Source: Acanthornis magna (Eukaryota > Chordata > Aves > Passeriformes > Acanthizidae). Taken from it: a stretch of DNA of 64,000 nt. Shown here piece by piece: positions 61,426 through 64,000 of this stretch (the first letter of the stretch is position 1; each line of letters opens with the position of its first letter). The DNA is taken from NCBI GenBank assembly GCA_036785705.1, contig JAWUZG010000032.1, positions 13,596,001 to 13,660,000 on the forward strand, in the 5' to 3' direction. The notes under the pieces are model-generated. The model had not been told where the DNA came from and did no database searches. It saw nothing but the letters and a program-made list of their open reading frames with translations. The position numbers and the translations under genes were made by a program.

Positions 61426-61700
61426 TCCTGGCACAGTATTGCCATTGTTGCTAAATGTATATAACACTTCTGAGAGGCTGGAGGCAATTCTTATTCATCC
61501 TTCTGTAAATATGATCATGACCTGATGATGCATTGATAGGTTATAGCTATTGTTCATTTACAAGAACAATGAACAATTAATAGATGGAAGAGAGGCTTTG
61601 TTTGCCTTATGTTGTCAGCTGGACAAAGGAAGATGTTAATGCTGTTTTGCAATCAGCGTGATATATTACCTAAACTGCATTTTGTTTCTTTTTTTAATTT
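61426..61700. promoter_or_regulatory. Candidate enhancer with clustered SOX-like sites
   Basis: Repeat-free, medium-complexity sequence. Three copies of the heptamer GAACAAT lie within 29 bp: inverted at 61549-61555 and direct at 61564-61570 and 61571-61577. AACAAT is a known SOX-type HMG-box core, and SOXD/SOXE factors can bind paired sites. Whether this is bound or conserved cannot be told from the sequence. Confidence 0.3.
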
Positions 61701-64000
61701 GCTAAGTACTTCATAATTTTCCTCCTTCTGTTCTCACCAATTGGTTTACAGTTTACTACTGTTTACCATTTCCTCTGCTGATTTTTTATTTTGTTTTCCA
61801 TAGTTTGCAGCAATAAGTAATTTTTTCTCTGAATATATCCAAACCAATTTTCTCTGTTTCTGCTTCTGTGGAGATTAAACTGATGCGGTGGGACAGCTGA
61901 AAACTTTCTGTTTAGTATCATTGATGTTTCTCCAGAATCTTAACATGCAGGGGCGTTACGCCCATCAAGATTTTTAACCTTTCCTTTGAAAGCAAAGTAC
62001 ATTACAGCAACCAGGTCACTCACTCAATTTTAGATTTAGATCATGAGTTAGTCTGGCTCAAGCCAACATGACTCAAATATGACCCAAAAGAGTGATATTT
62101 TTACATAATATTGCATCTTTCCCCATATTTTCCCTGCCTGCTGCAGACTTATTAGAAGTAAGCTTTTCCAACACTAACTGGAAAAGTTATTTCAGTTTCT
62201 GAAAAATGAAAAAAAGAAAAGTAAAATTAAGAATTCTCCCAACTGTGTACAGAAGTTGAATCTCCTACTGGGAAAAAAAGTAAGAGCTTTTATTTTGGTC
62301 CAGATCAGCCTGCATATGAAGCATGCCAAAATATTTGGTTATGTATCCATTCTAAAGGAAACTCATACTTGCCTTCTCTTTAAGTACTGCTTCATAGCAG
62401 TTGCAGTTCACTATCTCCAAAGGGCTGAGAGCAATGGACTAAATCTGCCCTCTTGCAATGCAGAGTTGGCTCATCAGTCTGAATTAGGCACCCAAATACA
62501 CAGAACAGAGCCTGAACAGGCTGATACATGAAAGGTACATCCTACTGTCCCTTTACATGTTTTTCATATATCAAGATTTCCACTCCTGCTCTTGCCTTTG
62601 AAGACAAGAGCCTAATGCCTGCATGACTGTGGATGTTTTGATATGGCAGATAATCAACTGGGAACAAAATAATATTATGTAGCCTACTGAGCAGTCATCT
62701 GATAGCATCTGTTTTTATCTATATGAAAACCAGATGTCCCAACATCACCTCTTAAATGATGCACACTTTCCTCTCTGGTTTGCCACCTTGGAAAATGTGG
62801 CACAGCAGTCACGTCATTGCTTAAGTTGTTCGGCAGCCTTGTCACATAATGTTTGCAACACCGCAGCAGCAACACGGGTTTTTCACAGGTGTTAAATGCA
62901 TCTGACAATGCAACCTCTTGGGTATATTTACTTCCCAGCTAAGGAGCCTGCTCAGTTTCAGGATGAGAGAGTTGACAACACTCACAGCCCTGTGAGTCTC
63001 ATACTTTTGGGTGGTGCCCACAAGAAAGCACAGTTGGCTCCAGAAGCTTGCCAGAGCACCCTGCTATTTCTACTTTTTGGCCACGAAGAACAGCCACGCT
63101 GTTTCTGTTGGAAACAGCTTTAGTGGCTGCCAGAGAAACTGCAGTTTTTGCAGTCTGTGATCAGGGGATCCCTTAGGCAGAGCAAAGGTGCCACCCCATT
63201 TCAGCAGTGTATTAAATGCATTTCTGCTCTGCCTAGAAAACTGCTGCCATATTTCCAGAAATCCCCTTGGGATCTCTGTGTTATCTCCTTTGCACGAATA
63301 CTTGCATGTAGTGAAAAGCCACAGGGGATAGACAACCATAGAAACCAATATTAACACCTCTGTCAACTGACCACCTCCCCTGAGTACTCAGAATTTCAGG
63401 GCTATCACACAGTAACTCCTTGTTTACATAGTAATGTCCTGGCAGTACACTGGCCTTTTCCCAATGCTTCTTATAAAGAGAGTTCACAGAGAAAACCTGC
63501 TCAAAGATATATTGCTAAAGTTCTGTAATTCCAGGTAAATCCCTCTGTGGAAGTTGACTTCACTTCTAGTTCAGATCTCCCGTCTAAAATGCGAATGCCA
63601 ACCTCTGTTTGAACCCCATATGTGCAGAACATACAGTCCCTGCATATAAGGCTTCTGATGCAGTATCTGTACTGCTTTAGCAGAATTTCTCCCAAATGAC
63701 TGTCTTACCTTTTCAACAAAAAGAGCTGCTGGCATGCACACTCTGAGGAGCGTCTGTTTACCAGCTGTGTTCAAAGGGTTTGATAACATGTTATAAAACT
63801 CCAGCAGACTGAATAGCAGCTGTTCTCTATCAATTTCATATATTTGGTCCAGGGAAGGGAGAGGGTTTTACTAAGAAGAAAAATAGAGTAGCCAATAATA
63901 GCACCTCAAAAAATAGAGATATATTTTTAAATAAGTTTTTTAAAAACCCCATAACATCCCTTAGGGGCCCAAGGGGGCAGTTGTTTTCTATGGATTTATC
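61701..64000. other. Non-coding unique DNA to the window end
   Basis: No gene or repeat family recognised. Frames of 60-98 codons (for example 63070-63366 minus) have no identifiable motif; several overlap antisense. Small inverted words GGGCG...CGCCC at 61951-61963 and CCCTT...AAGGG at about 63958-63977 are short enough to be chance. Confidence 0.55.

Noticed and set aside
1..64000. CRISPR arrays, operons, riboswitches, bacterial promoters, tRNA or rRNA genes
   Set aside because: The window has vertebrate repeats and no such structure. I looked for spaced direct repeats and tRNA T-loop words such as GGTTCGAATCC and saw none.

Overview
This window looks like gene-free nuclear DNA from a bird. 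The diagnosis rests on its interspersed repeats: at least four recognisable CR1 (chicken repeat 1) LINE fragments, one further probable CR1 relic, and two LTRs of a family I recall as widespread in birds. The background is AT-rich with few CpGs and carries vertebrate-type microsatellites. I cannot name the species; a neognath bird, possibly a passerine, is the best I can say. No open frame outside the repeats resembles a protein family I know. The longest frames (about 100 to 270 codons) are simple-repeat artefacts, repeat-derived, or unrecognisable.

Layout. 1-5.87 kb: unique non-coding DNA. 5.87-6.50 kb: a probable old CR1 relic followed by a clear CR1 3' end, both on the minus strand. 8.38-9.00 kb: a minus-strand LTR, followed by a 180-bp AT-rich low-complexity tract. 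9.2-28.4 kb: mostly unique DNA with a (GT)n run, an 18-bp tandem duplication, a very short-loop G-run cluster (24.43 kb) and a GC-richer patch with promoter/exon-like signals (22.8 kb). 28.47-29.29 kb: CR1, plus strand. 30.14-30.77 kb: a 631-bp pyrimidine tract switching from a pentamer array to a hexamer array, followed by (AAAAAG)n, (CTTT)n and (AAT)n tracts. 36.53-36.81 kb: CR1, minus. 39.29-39.57 kb: internally deleted CR1, plus. 40.6-41.2 kb: a possible regulatory patch with a 12-bp-arm palindrome. 41.64-42.20 kb: a solo LTR with TG...CA ends and a perfect 5-bp target duplication. 42.2-54.8 kb: unique DNA with some enhancer-like patches. 54.85-55.14 kb: layered (GAAA)n locus. 57.12 kb: (AC)n. 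58.31-59.85 kb: a long CR1 that kept part of its endonuclease region and its 3' end but lost the reverse-transcriptase core. 59.85-64 kb: unique DNA with a cluster of SOX-like sites.

Nothing here works as a gene set, and I did not find a new biological system. The more notable signals are structural DNA (the pentamer-to-hexamer tract and the short-loop G-run cluster), two CR1 copies with internal rather than only 5' deletions, the solo LTR with intact target duplication, and a few candidate regulatory elements that need cross-species alignment. Family assignments come from recalled consensus sequences and not from a search.
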